Shown here in pieces: positions 25,785 to 36,019 of a DNA stretch of 62,199 nt. The notes beneath the pieces are model-generated. The model worked only from the letters and a program-made list of their open reading frames with translations. It was not told the origin of the DNA and did not search any database. This stretch comes from Litoribacterium kuwaitense (GTDB taxonomy: Bacteria > Bacillota > Bacilli > Bacillales > DSM-28697): positions 1-62,199 of the forward strand of contig NZ_JAALFC010000022.1 of assembly GCF_011058155.1 (NCBI RefSeq), written 5' to 3'. The number at the start of each line of letters is the position of its first letter. Positions within the stretch are counted from its first letter, which is position 1. A program made the position numbers and the translations under genes.

Positions 25785-27125
25785 TTATAAAATGGTGATG
25801 GCCTGTTTGCCAAATTGCTCCCAGCCTTTTTTAAAGCCTTCTTTATTTGCTTCACTTGTTTTGCCGAACGGCTCATTAAAATACACTTTGTCGTGATCAT
25901 AGCCCGTAATGATCGCTGCATGCTCGCGGTAAGTGATTTGAATAGGGCCAGATGAGGTGTTCCAAGTCAACCATTCTGAAGAAGGTAGAGGGGCAAAGGT
26001 TGTAGAAATGATGACCCATACAGGTCTGCCCATCGAAAGCTGATATTCCACAACCTCCCAGTCACTTCCCGTTAAATCAGCAACACGTCCAGGTGCATAC
26101 TGATTCGCCAGCTCAGCAACTGGTTTGTGATATACGCCGAGACCGGGCTTCGTTAAGGAATACATATCTCCGACAAACCCATCGTTCGGATGACCATGAA
26201 TTGTTTTTCCTTCCTCATCGACAGTGGTCGCTGGAATGGTGCGCACTTCTTGTGCAAGTGAAAGCTTGTCGACATCCGAGCCACCCCATTGGAGCATCAT
26301 TGCTAGACTAGTCACTTCGCAGCCTCGTGGAAGCTCAGGGTATTGATGGATGAGGGGAACATCGTCTATTTGTGCACTTGGTGCTGTCTGATCTCCGGAA
26401 ACGAAGATTGGATTCCCAGTTTTATGTAAAATGACAGCGCCTGCATAATGAGTAGCTAAGCTGTACGCCTCTGTAAAGTCAGTAAAAGAATAGAGTAGGG
26501 TGTCATTTTGCAATACAGCGTATGTGTCTTTGGTCGTGTCAAAAACAGCAGTCCCTTCCGCATCAACGACCGTCGCTTGTGCCTGATTCGCTTCAGCTAG
26601 TGCCATTTTAAGTGATTCAAAGTATTGAACCTGTTGGTTTGCCAGCTGAACTCGATATGGCTTTTTGTCAATAAAGCTCTTTTGATAACTTGTGAACTCT
26701 TTTTCTAACAAAGGGTCGCTGAGAGACAGAAGGTTACCATACACATAGATTGGCTCGCCGAAAGAGGTCAAAACTGCTCGCAACGGTACGTATGAAATGC
26801 CATCAATCAAACGATAGTGCAATTGCTTCTCTTTATTTTTGCTAAGTGTCAAGTTATTCAGCTTTAATTCAGCCGTTTGACTGTCCCAATGCAGTGAAAC
26901 ATCATAGATTTGAGCGAGGAGACGTGAAGGTACATATGTGACACCCTCCAGTCGAATGGGGGTTCCTGCAATATTTTCAGGCTGAAAAAGCTCTTTTTGT
27001 TGACCGATCCAACTACTCCCGATCATTAAGACAGTTGATGATGAAGGCTTATTTATTGATACACTTGTGAAAAAAGCCGCGATTAAAAGTAAGATAAACA
27101 TGGCTCCGGAAATCATGATACGCAT
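25785..27125 (-). CDS. Secreted C39-like cysteine peptidase with copper-amine-oxidase-type stalk domain
   Basis: A 446-residue exported protein. Residues 1-25 form a signal or anchor segment. Residues about 30-135 hold two repeats of the copper-amine-oxidase N-terminal-like type (GVTYVPSRLLAQI, GISYVPLRAVLTSF), often wall-associated. The C-terminal part (about 255-446) is a peptidase C39-like domain with the nucleophile in PRGCEVTSLAMML and the catalytic His in REHAAIITGYD, as in B. subtilis YvpB. It probably works at the cell surface. No bacteriocin or transporter gene is beside it, so a processing role in secretion is not supported. It is single-gene, with the repeat cluster at its 3' side. 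Confidence 0.82.
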   Translation of the reverse strand: MRIMISGAMFILLLIAAFFTSVSINKPSSSTVLMIGSSWIGQQKELFQPENIAGTPIRLEGVTYVPSRLLAQIYDVSLHWDSQTAELKLNNLTLSKNKEKQLHYRLIDGISYVPLRAVLTSFGEPIYVYGNLLSLSDPLLEKEFTSYQKSFIDKKPYRVQLANQQVQYFESLKMALAEANQAQATVVDAEGTAVFDTTKDTYAVLQNDTLLYSFTDFTEAYSLATHYAGAVILHKTGNPIFVSGDQTAPSAQIDDVPLIHQYPELPRGCEVTSLAMMLQWGGSDVDKLSLAQEVRTIPATTVDEEGKTIHGHPNDGFVGDMYSLTKPGLGVYHKPVAELANQYAPGRVADLTGSDWEVVEYQLSMGRPVWVIISTTFAPLPSSEWLTWNTSSGPIQITYREHAAIITGYDHDKVYFNEPFGKTSEANKEGFKKGWEQFGKQAITIL

Positions 27126-27537
27126 AAGAACGCTCCTTAACTATTGGTCCTAATGATCACCGTCGTTTAAGAATACCTTCTATAATGATCATATAGTATT
27201 ATCATCGGGAAAAGGGAGCGAACTGTTTAACGGTTTATGAACATTAGCTTGATGCGTGTTCAAAAAAGCCTGTTCAATCATAGATCATCTCTGCAATATC
27301 ACGATTGAGCCAAGAGTAGAAATAAATAATTTTAAGTTAGAGCAACTGAAAAGAATTGCACTACCATTTGAAAAATAATCAACAACGGAGCTGAGCTAGA
27401 GGGTTCCAGAAAGTGAGGAGGAGTGCTTGTCTTAACCACTCTGTGCAACATTTAAATTAAATATTTGTCTTTTGCTTTTCATTTGCATAGAATAAAGTTC
27501 ATGATGAAAACTGAATAGGTAGCAGTTTTTCATTTAG
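27126..27537. other. Gene-free stretch between the C39 peptidase and the LysR regulator
   Basis: About 410 bp of AT-rich sequence upstream of the peptidase and beyond the 3' end of the LysR gene. I see no ORF, hairpin with T-run or repeat that I can support. Confidence 0.5.
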
Positions 27538-28443
27538 TTAGTTGTTAAAATAGTTGAGTCGTGAAAAGAACTCTTGTAAAAATTCATAAAAGAGTTCTTC
27601 TGTTGGAAGCAGTTTTCTTTGCGTTGGTGTGATGACGCCGACGGTTCTTGTAAGATTTTCATCATCTAAAGGGATTCGAACCGTTGAGCGTGGGATATTG
27701 TCAACGAGTGTTACTTCGGGCATCAGCGCGACCCCAAGGCCGGCAGAAACAAGACCTTTCAAAGCATCAGTATCATCACCTTCAAAGCCTACACTTGGGG
27801 AGAATCCTAGAGAAAGGCAGGCTTTCTCAACGATCTCTCGAAATACGAAGCCTTTAGGGAGTGTAACAAATTGTTCGTCTTTAAGCTCTAAAAGCTTTAA
27901 CGATTTTTTCTGTGCTAAAGAGTGATGGATCGGTAAAAGCGCCACAATATTTTCGGTAAAAAGCACTTTGCGGTGAATTTTTTTCTCATCTTTTGGCAGA
28001 GGACCTAATAAGGCAAGGTTATATTCCCCCTTGATGACCCCGTCAATTAATTCATCATAGAGCGCCTGCTTTAAATGAAATTTAGCTTCAGGATAATGCA
28101 TACGAAATGCATGAATGACTGTTGGTAATATATAGGCGGCGAGACTGATTGGGAACGCAACGCGAATCGTCCCCTTTTTAGGATCCAAGTGTTCCTCAAC
28201 TTCACGCTTGGCATCATCGATGACGTTCATCGCTTGCGCCATACGTTCATAGAAAATTTTTCCAATAGGTGTTAATTTCACCCTCCGTTTTTCACGGATA
28301 AACAGATCTACCCCTAGTTCACTTTCCAAATTTGCAATTTGCCTGCTCACTGACGATTGCGCGACATGCAGCGCATCAGCGGCCTCGGTAACATGCTCTC
28401 TCATCGCGACTTCCATAAAATATCGAATTTGGCGAAGCTCCAT
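27538..28443 (-). CDS. LysR-family regulator divergent from gdhA
   Basis: A 301-residue LysR-type regulator. The N-terminal HTH (about 1-65) includes VTEAADALHVAQSSVSRQIANLESELG. The co-inducer domain (about 90-295) follows, with the usual SLAAYILPTV and GLGVALMPEV segments. It is transcribed away from gdhA across a 171-bp gap that holds a perfect 21-bp palindrome. That is the classical layout for a LysR protein controlling the divergent gene, so control of glutamate dehydrogenase (as GltC-type regulators do in glutamate metabolism) is a good inference. The effector may be a 2-oxo acid or amino acid. ATG follows GGAGAG. Confidence 0.9.
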   Translation of the reverse strand: MELRQIRYFMEVAMREHVTEAADALHVAQSSVSRQIANLESELGVDLFIREKRRVKLTPIGKIFYERMAQAMNVIDDAKREVEEHLDPKKGTIRVAFPISLAAYILPTVIHAFRMHYPEAKFHLKQALYDELIDGVIKGEYNLALLGPLPKDEKKIHRKVLFTENIVALLPIHHSLAQKKSLKLLELKDEQFVTLPKGFVFREIVEKACLSLGFSPSVGFEGDDTDALKGLVSAGLGVALMPEVTLVDNIPRSTVRIPLDDENLTRTVGVITPTQRKLLPTEELFYEFLQEFFSRLNYFNN

Positions 28444-28461
28444 TTTATAGCTCTCCTTGAC

Positions 28462-28482
28462 TTCATGCGTTTAACGCATGAA
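28462..28482. promoter_or_regulatory. Perfect 21-bp palindrome between lysR and gdhA
   Basis: TTCATGCGTT-T-AACGCATGAA, 19 bp before the LysR start codon and about 20 bp upstream of the gdhA -35. It is the likely LysR binding site, serving autorepression and gdhA control. Confidence 0.6.
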
Positions 28483-28500
28483 CTTTATCGATTCTTTATA

Positions 28501-28528
28501 TTGATTAGATGCTTTAATAAATTATAAG
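28501..28528 (+). promoter_or_regulatory. gdhA promoter
   Basis: TTGATT (28501-28506), 16-bp spacer, TATAAG (28523-28528). Confidence 0.5.
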
Positions 28529-28605
28529 ATATATTTTAATAGGAGTTTTAACAATTTTTATGAGTAATTACTTATTATATATGAATTTTTATAAATGACA
28601 TATAA

Positions 28606-30000
<1,395 letters not shown>

Positions 30001-30068
30001 TTTGTAGCTTCGAGATTTGCTAGACGGTTCCCCCGTACCAACAACATCATTATTACTTGATCCTTAAG

Positions 30069-30107
30069 CAGAGCTTTGGCCTTTTTCGCCATTGCTCTGT
30101 TTTTTCT
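30069..30107 (+). terminator. Intrinsic terminator of gdhA
   Basis: CAGAGC/GCTCTG with an inner GGC/GCC stem, then T6 and more T-rich sequence. Confidence 0.75.
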
Positions 30108-30143
30108 TGTTTCATTGTTGTCACTTCTGTCACATGTTAAATC

Positions 30144-30165
30144 GTGTCAGGGGTGGTTATGACAC
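30144..30165 (+). promoter_or_regulatory. Inverted repeat upstream of the mtlA remnant
   Basis: GTGTCA-N10-TGACAC, with a further TGTCAC nearby at 30119-30133. It may be the old MtlR operator of the lost mannitol operon. Confidence 0.35.
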
Positions 30166-30261
30166 AATCGCATGATCAATCGATTGAGTCTGTAGGTGAT
30201 CTTATCCTGAGCTTAATATTTGAATGATGTATATATTTTAGGGGGAAGGGAGTTCATAGTC

Positions 30262-30731
30262 ATGTCAGAGCAAAAAGGATTGCGGGCAAAAGTGCATCGC
30301 TTTGGTAGCTTTTTAAGTGGAATGATTATGCAGAACATCGGTGCTTTTATTGCCTGGGGTATTATTTCAGCATCATTTTACCGTCCCGGACATGATCAAT
30401 ACGTTCAAAAAATTGTTGAGCGGTTTCTAAATCCGTATGTGTCTGACGACGTCACTCACGTTGCCCGTGGTCCTATGAGAAAGCTTGGACCAAATGTTCG
30501 TCTCATCCGTCCTGCTCAAATGTATATCAAAAAACAGGGAACATTCCGCATCACCTCGCCCGAGTGATTGCCAGTGCTTTACAGTATAAAAACGATAATG
30601 ATCCTGAAGCGGAGAAGTTACAAGAAACAATTGAACGAAAAGGATACGAAGCTGCGCTCATTGAAGTCTCGCAGCTTGCAGCAGGGGATCCATTAATAAC
30701 TGCAGTGACTGGGGCACTCTCTCAATCGTAA
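30262..30731 (+). pseudogene. Mannitol operon deletion scar: start of mtlA joined to end of mtlD
   Basis: From ATG 30262 (after GGGGGAAGGGAG) about 37 residues match the start of mannitol PTS enzyme IICB (MtlA): VHRFGSFLSGMIMQNIGAFI, then AWGII. At about 30365-30385 the sequence jumps in frame to the C-terminal part of mannitol-1-phosphate 5-dehydrogenase (MtlD): RFLNPYVSDDVTHVARGP, then MRKLGPN. At the A6 run 30529-30534 the frame breaks; the rest of MtlD continues in another frame (KTGNIPHHLARVIASAL to the stop at 30731). The middle of a mtlA-...-mtlD operon has been lost. The product cannot be a PTS permease or a dehydrogenase. The old promoter, operator and ribosome site survive. Confidence 0.85.
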
Positions 30732-30752
30732 ACAAATATACTTTACGCGTTT

Positions 30753-30792
30753 GCTGTCGGGAAGTCCTGTGTGTGAAGGAATTTCCGGCAGC
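30753..30792 (+). terminator. Hairpin after the mannitol remnant
   Basis: GCTGTCGGGAAGTCCT pairs with AGGAATTTCCGGCAGC with one mismatch and two wobbles. It is probably the old terminator of the mannitol operon, although the T-run is weak. Confidence 0.55.
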
Positions 30793-30838
30793 TTCATTGT
30801 ATATAGGAGATATAACTCGTTTCAAGGGGGAGTGAAGG

Positions 30839-31222
30839 ATGGAAGAATGTCCACTTTGTCAACTGAATCTAGTAGAACAACAGCAAGTGATTGTCAAAAA
30901 CGAACGGTGTATTTTTCTGCAAATGCCCCAAGACGTTTTAATCGGTTCCGGGCTTATTGTTCCGATACAGCATCGGGAGACCGTTTTTGACCTTACGCCA
31001 GAAGAGTGGCAAGCGACATATTCATTATTACATGAAGTGAAGGCAATGTTAGATCAATCTTATTCCCCGGACGGATACAACGTTGGCTGGAATTGCTATC
31101 CTGTCGGAGGACAGAACATTATGCATGCGCATTTACACGTCATTCCTCGGTTTAACGATGAACCTTTTTCTGGTAAAGGGATCAGACACTGGTTAAAAAA
31201 GAAGGAAAATCAAAGACAATGA
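30839..31222 (+). CDS. HIT-family (histidine triad) nucleotide-binding protein
   Basis: A 127-residue HIT protein with the triad HAHLHVIPRF near residue 100. It has an N-terminal CPLC zinc-knuckle-like motif and the usual VPIQHRET strand. HIT proteins hydrolyse nucleoside phosphoramidates, AMP-lysine or dinucleoside polyphosphates. ATG follows a GGGGGAG site. It stands alone between the mannitol remnant and the ROK kinase, so the physiological substrate cannot be inferred. Confidence 0.88.
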   Translation: MEECPLCQLNLVEQQQVIVKNERCIFLQMPQDVLIGSGLIVPIQHRETVFDLTPEEWQATYSLLHEVKAMLDQSYSPDGYNVGWNCYPVGGQNIMHAHLHVIPRFNDEPFSGKGIRHWLKKKENQRQ

Positions 31223-31388
31223 ACGTCATTGTCAGAAATAGAGGGCTTGCTTAGTCAAATTCGCAACTTTCTAAAGTGACGATTACCCAAGCAGCCCCTA
31301 CTTCAAGCCATCTATAAAGGGGCGTGTGGATAGTCACAAACGCTTCTGGTACAAAATGAAACATTGTGTTGGGGTGGAGATGTCCATC

Positions 31389-32279
31389 TTAATAAGCAGC
31401 GACGCCTTGCCTCTTGCGAAAATGATAGACGGCTCCAACCATTCCCGCATGATTACCAGAAGAAGCGAGTGTGAGTGGCGTGTCCCACTCCGGAGTCATT
31501 TGCAACATCGCTTCATGGACTTCGCGCTGAAAAACCGCCCCACGCTTCGTCACGCCACCGCCAATGACAACCATTTCCGGATTTAAAATCGCATGGATGG
31601 TATGAATACCAATGGCCAAATGTTTTAAAAAGTGTTTGACGTGCTTTTTAACTGAAGGGTGACCTTGATCATACAGCCGAAAAACATGCTCACCGTCTAC
31701 AACATGCGGAGCTGAAGGGTCATCAACGACAGCTTTTACTAATGCACTGATTGAAGCACTGTCTTCAAATCTTCTACCGTGCACATCCATGTATCCCCAT
31801 TCTCCAGCGCTAAATGAGTGACCTCTGTATAATGCTCCATCTAAAAAAAGCGCGCCTCCAATCCCTGTTCCTAGTGTCAATGCGACAAAATTCATTGTAT
31901 TTTGACAACCGCCAATCCATTTTTCTGCGAGCGCGACACAGTTCACATCGTTATCGACCTCAACGGGAAGATTCGTATGTTTCTCTAAAACGTTTTTAAG
32001 GTTGGTGCCAGCATAATTTGGAATGGTTGGACCAGCTTTAAAAACTACGCCATTTTCTATATCAACCTGCCCAGCTGTACTCACAGCCACCCCCTTGATT
32101 CCCTTAGACTCAGATAGATATAAATCTGCTAAACGGCACAATTCATTAAGAATGCCTGCGCCTCCACGGTGCGCCTGAGTGGGCGTCTTATCCGCGCCAA
32201 TCACAGCACCTGCAGCGTTGATCAAACCGGATTTAATGTCTGTTCCCCCGATGTCAAAAGCTAAATACAGGTCTTGCAT
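31389..32279 (-). CDS. ROK-family sugar kinase lacking the zinc motif
   Basis: A 296-residue ROK protein. The phosphate-1 motif AFDIGGTDIKSGLI, the catalytic Asp in EVDNDVN, and the phosphate-2 motif ALTLGTGIGGAL are present. The CXCGXXGC zinc motif and its preceding His are absent; the equivalent stretch reads SAGEWGYMDVHGRRFED. That places it with zinc-less ROK kinases such as beta-glucoside kinases rather than NagC/Mlc repressors. There is no HTH domain, so it is an enzyme. AGGAGGTTTTG precedes the ATG. It sits near but not inside the carbohydrate region and may phosphorylate a sugar released there. Confidence 0.85.
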   Translation of the reverse strand: MQDLYLAFDIGGTDIKSGLINAAGAVIGADKTPTQAHRGGAGILNELCRLADLYLSESKGIKGVAVSTAGQVDIENGVVFKAGPTIPNYAGTNLKNVLEKHTNLPVEVDNDVNCVALAEKWIGGCQNTMNFVALTLGTGIGGALFLDGALYRGHSFSAGEWGYMDVHGRRFEDSASISALVKAVVDDPSAPHVVDGEHVFRLYDQGHPSVKKHVKHFLKHLAIGIHTIHAILNPEMVVIGGGVTKRGAVFQREVHEAMLQMTPEWDTPLTLASSGNHAGMVGAVYHFRKRQGVAAY

Positions 32280-32734
32280 GAAACAAAACCTCCTTTTAAT
32301 AAACGTCCAATTAGATTAATAAAAAGTATACCAATCATGGTAGCTTCTTACAATCGTGACCCATTAGAACAGTCGGGTAAATAAAGGTGAGCAGTATGAT
32401 GATCAACTGACGAGGATAGACTTAAAGAGACATCAATTTGTTACAAAACATTTGCATTCTCCAATTGTCGTTCGATTGCCCGTTAATGAATTTTGGTCAT
32501 GGCAAACCTATTCGGCTGTTTTGTGAAGCAAATCTTCGAGGGAGTAACGCCAGGGAAGTATTTTTACTATAGCGATCTAGATCGAATACGTTAACATAGG
32601 GTTCGGTCTTAAACGAACATAGCTTTTATATTGATTTAACAATTCATTAAGTTTGCACCAAGATGGGAACGTATGTTTTTGTCGTGCTAGACTGTATGCA
32701 ATTATAAGTCTTTATGATGGGGTGGGAGGAAACG
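32280..32734. other. Gene-free stretch before the GT-B glycosyltransferase
   Basis: About 455 bp. One frame around 32410-32530 reads as a short protein-like segment (about 40 codons, TKHLHSPIVVRLPVNEFW), but it has no start, no ribosome site and no recognised match. It could be a gene remnant. GTTCG-N8-CGAAC occurs near 32600-32618. Confidence 0.3.
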
Positions 32735-33802
32735 ATGAGTAAAATACATATTGTTTATTACATCTCCGATGAAGGAGCCAGTCATATGGCGAGAAGCGCT
32801 GTCGTTGCTGAAGAATTGCTGTTAGCAATGCCTAACTTGCATATTACGTTCGTTCATCGCTCAATGATTCGCTATTTAAAGAGGCGATTTTTCAAATGGA
32901 AGGACCGTGTAGCTTTCAGATCGCTTCCCTTCCATTTAAATTACGTATATGAGAAAAATCATTTTACAATAGATCAAGTGAAAATGGCCGAACATTTCGA
33001 TATATACAAACTGAATTGGTCTATGATGCATGCTGAAGAAACAGCTTTCTTAAAAGAGTTGAAACCGCACTTAGTTTTAAGTGATATAGAGGCAGTTGCT
33101 TTCTCGGCAGCAGATGAGGCAGGCGTTTATTCAATCGGAATGTCCCATGTAACATGGCATTCAGTGATGACAGAGGTCCTTATGAAAAAAGCTACGTTTT
33201 TAAGGGATGCTTATGAGAAAATGGACGTGTGGATCGCTCTTCCAGGAGGAAATGAACCTTCTTGGGGGAACGACAAAAAATTCGACTTAGGGTGGTTTGC
33301 GACTCCGACGCATCTGCAGAGGGTACGTAAATTACGTAGGCGATGGAAATTGTTTGGTCAATCAACAAAATTGATTTTCATTGATTTTGGTGATCAAAGC
33401 AATCATTGGTCAATTCCCGAAACATGGGTAAGCGAGAGCACAATGTTCATCGTATCTTCTGGATTAATGACAGGTAGCCCATATGTTATTCCTGTTCCTC
33501 GTTTTGAGCCAAACCCACAAGATTATCTTGCTGCAGCCGACTGGATGATCGCACGGCCGAATTGGTCTTTGGTTGCAAACGCCGTACTGTCTAATACGCC
33601 TGTCCGTTTAGTCGGTCACAGCGAACGGTATGAAGAGCGTCAGTTGTGTGCAAATATCGAAAGAAACCAATTTGGGGAAACCCACTTAATCAATCATCTG
33701 AAAGATATCCAGCGATTGCCTCTTTCTCAACCTTTACGGACGACGGCTCATGTAGAAAACGAGTTGCCTAAGCTCATTTCTATATTACTATCCTTTGTGT
33801 GA
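32735..33802 (+). CDS. Putative GT-B glycosyltransferase, copy 1
   Basis: A 355-residue protein from ATG 32735 (GGGAGG upstream; ATG 32714 is less well placed). It is clearly paralogous to the protein at 54439-55530. Both share an N-terminal nucleotide-fold start (HIVYYIS, a conserved His in SHMARSA), a mid-protein VLSDIEAVAF block followed by GMSHVTWHS, and a C-terminal PQDYLAAADWMIARPNWS block. The last recalls donor-binding segments of MurG/UGT-like GT-B enzymes, where a UDP-sugar binds. No membrane segment is seen. Sugar and acceptor are unknown. It is monocistronic. Confidence 0.6.
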   Translation: MSKIHIVYYISDEGASHMARSAVVAEELLLAMPNLHITFVHRSMIRYLKRRFFKWKDRVAFRSLPFHLNYVYEKNHFTIDQVKMAEHFDIYKLNWSMMHAEETAFLKELKPHLVLSDIEAVAFSAADEAGVYSIGMSHVTWHSVMTEVLMKKATFLRDAYEKMDVWIALPGGNEPSWGNDKKFDLGWFATPTHLQRVRKLRRRWKLFGQSTKLIFIDFGDQSNHWSIPETWVSESTMFIVSSGLMTGSPYVIPVPRFEPNPQDYLAAADWMIARPNWSLVANAVLSNTPVRLVGHSERYEERQLCANIERNQFGETHLINHLKDIQRLPLSQPLRTTAHVENELPKLISILLSFV

Positions 33803-34325
33803 ATTAAAATGTATGAGAGAAAAACTTCTACCTATGCTGTAAGAGAGCTCTAATCCGTCGTTATTCGGCTCGTTCTCCGTTTGATTTTGGTCTTCGTTAG
33901 CTTCGTACTCAGTATGTCGAACATTGTTAAGCCAACAGTTCTGAAAAAAAGAGAAGTTTTTAGGATGATTGGAGAAACGAACTTTTTTTAGATTGTTAGT
34001 TACTTCAAGTTTTACCTGAAAAAACCGATAAGAAGAATAAGCTTCGGTTGTTATGCTTCTCTTCCTCATTTTTATGTAGAAATAGGTAGGAATGAAAAAC
34101 TAGCAATAAATAAAAAAAACTAGATTTTTCTATACAAGGGAAGATATACTAATAAGGGTTGAGTTCATAGAAACGACCGTTAGGAAGAATAAACAATTCA
34201 AGATGATGCAAAATATTGGTAGATTATAGCGTGAATTGATCCCTTACATAAATACGTGTCGTTCAGAAAGATAAAGAGTTCAATCATAAGTAAAATGCTT
34301 GTATTAAGTGAAGAGGTGTGATCGA
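33803..34325. other. Gene-free stretch between the glycosyltransferase and the ArsR regulator
   Basis: About 520 bp, AT-rich to the right. It contains no convincing ORF and no clear terminator. A 90-codon - strand frame (33788-34069) has no ribosome site and is not supported. Confidence 0.5.
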
Positions 34326-34640
34326 ATGAAGTCCAACAGCAAGGCCGTGGATGATTTTAAGCATACGACCTCATTCCTAGCAGCATTAGGAGATCCGATC
34401 CGCCTGCAAATCATTAGATTTCTCGGACAAAAAGGTCAAAGCAACGTAAAAGACATTGCTGAACAATTTGATTTAAGCAGACCGGCCATTTCACATCATC
34501 TAAAAATACTAAAGATGGCGGCAGCGGTGGATAGCCGAAAAGCAGGTCAAGAGGTTTATTATTGGCTCCAAAGAGAGCACGTCGTTTCCACATTACAGCA
34601 AATTGCTGAAGATACATCCCAAATGCGTAACGGTCAATAG
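34326..34640 (+). CDS. ArsR-family transcriptional regulator
   Basis: A 104-residue winged-helix regulator. It starts at ATG 34326, 7 bp after AGAGGTG; GTG 34308 would add six residues. The HTH is NVKDIAEQFDLSRPAISHHLKILK. The metal-binding ELCVCDL-type Cys motif of ArsR/SmtB is missing (NVKDIAEQF instead), and there is no Cys in the recognition region, so it does not look like a metal sensor. It stands alone upstream of the dioxygenase gene, 240 bp away; its target is not evident. Confidence 0.85.
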   Translation: MKSNSKAVDDFKHTTSFLAALGDPIRLQIIRFLGQKGQSNVKDIAEQFDLSRPAISHHLKILKMAAAVDSRKAGQEVYYWLQREHVVSTLQQIAEDTSQMRNGQ

Positions 34641-34669
34641 CACAAAGAATATGAAAAACACAAAACGGG

Positions 34670-34707
34670 GCAGTCTTATCCAAAGCGGAGAGACTGCTCA
34701 TTTATTA
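34670..34707 (+). terminator. Weak terminator after the ArsR gene
   Basis: GCAGTCT/AGACTGC stem with an interrupted T-rich tail. Confidence 0.45.
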
Positions 34708-34787
34708 TGTAATGCTGAAAAAGAGAGCACTTAATGAGGCGATTGAGGTTGAAAAAATTATCAACTGATGAAACTCTAGTCGGAATA

Positions 34788-34820
34788 AATGATCAAGAAC
34801 CGAAAAATCGTCTAAAGACA
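34788..34820 (+). promoter_or_regulatory. Shared upstream element of dioxygenase copy 1
   Basis: A 33-bp block beginning AATGATCAA and ending GTCTAAAGACA, 28 of 33 positions identical to the block at 39337-39369 before the second dioxygenase. It is the likely common regulator site or promoter. Confidence 0.55.
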
Positions 34821-34878
34821 TCATTAACACGCAATGGTAAATTAAACTAAATATTCTAATTTATCGAAAAGGTGGTTG

Positions 34879-35760
34879 GTGACAAATATGGTTGAAAAGC
34901 CAGGTGAGGGTTTAACAAAGGAGCAGGTAGATTTTTATCAGCGGGAAGGGTATCTCGTGTTACCGTCTCTGTTATCAGCTGAGGAGCTCAATCCAACAAA
35001 AGAGGCAATGAATGATAAAGTATCAATGATTGCAAATGAATTATTTAAAGACGGGCTCATTAAAGACCGTCTAATCGATCGTCCATTTGAACGTCGGCTT
35101 GCAGAGTTATTTAAAGATTTAACAGAGAAGGATTTCTTGAAGTATGGTGTAAGTTGGCGTGATCGCCACCCTGGCTATTTTCATTTAATGAGCCATCCGA
35201 AAATACTTGATGTTGTTGAGTCTTTGATTGGGGGAGAAATTTTTTCCAATCCACTTTACAATACGAGACCGAAAATACCGAAAGTAGCTGCTGGAGCTGT
35301 TCCTTGGCATCAAGATAAATCATATTGGCCAGGTGCGAAGTCAAATCCAGTGATTACAGTTTGGATACCGATTGTCGATGCCAACGAAATAAATGGTTGT
35401 TTGCATATTAAACCAAAAACGCATCGAAAGAGACTTCTTGAGTGGCATCGTGAACAAGATACTGGGGCCGGTTATACTGCTCTTCGGGAAAACCAACTTG
35501 GGAACACGCCAAGTGTCGTGTTGCCAGTCAAAGCGGGAAGCGCCATTGTATTTAACGATCGTTGTCTTCATATGTCGACACCAAATCATTCTGAAGAAGT
35601 ACGCTGGAGCGTTGATTTACGTTATCAGCCAACGGATCAAGACCCAATGACAGATCGAGGAATAGGGTTTCTAGCGAGAAGTCGAAAGCATACTGAACGA
35701 GTCGCAACGCTGGAAGACTGGTTGGCCAATCGGCCCGAACATCTAGATGAATCATCGTAG
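34879..35760 (+). CDS. PhyH-type Fe(II)/2-oxoglutarate dioxygenase, copy 1
   Basis: About 293 residues, phytanoyl-CoA dioxygenase family. The iron-binding HxD is in PWHQDKSYWPG and the distal His in FNDRCLHMSTP, followed by the 2-oxoglutarate-binding Arg in RWSVDLRY. The enzyme should hydroxylate a small molecule using O2 and 2-oxoglutarate. The GTG at 34879 is chosen by alignment with the paralogue (VT.. start); ATG 34888 is an alternative with a better-spaced AAAAGGTGG. By hand count it is about 84% identical to the protein at 39434. It lies next to GH95 and AraC genes, so a sugar- or glycoconjugate-linked substrate is possible. Confidence 0.88.
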   Translation: MTNMVEKPGEGLTKEQVDFYQREGYLVLPSLLSAEELNPTKEAMNDKVSMIANELFKDGLIKDRLIDRPFERRLAELFKDLTEKDFLKYGVSWRDRHPGYFHLMSHPKILDVVESLIGGEIFSNPLYNTRPKIPKVAAGAVPWHQDKSYWPGAKSNPVITVWIPIVDANEINGCLHIKPKTHRKRLLEWHREQDTGAGYTALRENQLGNTPSVVLPVKAGSAIVFNDRCLHMSTPNHSEEVRWSVDLRYQPTDQDPMTDRGIGFLARSRKHTERVATLEDWLANRPEHLDESS

Positions 35761-35775
35761 AAGATTACAATTTTT

Positions 35776-35820
35776 ATTGTACTTGGGTTGTTTTATTAAA
35801 GGCATCCAAGTACAATTTTT
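35776..35820 (+). terminator. Intrinsic terminator of dioxygenase copy 1
   Basis: A perfect 11-bp stem ATTGTACTTGG/CCAAGTACAAT followed by T5. Confidence 0.9.
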
Positions 35821-36019
35821 GTCTGCAATGATGGAAGGGGAGCATTAACGCACCGGAGTATACAGTGTGGTTTATCAATAAAATGATTTGTTTATTTTCG
35901 TGTGTATATGAAGGTTTTTACGAAAAATAACGAATGTTAAGTAAATTAAATTTAGTGTAAGTGGTTCAATTGTTTTGGTGAAATAAACAAGATAAATCAT
36001 TGAAGGGGAGGCGATATGC

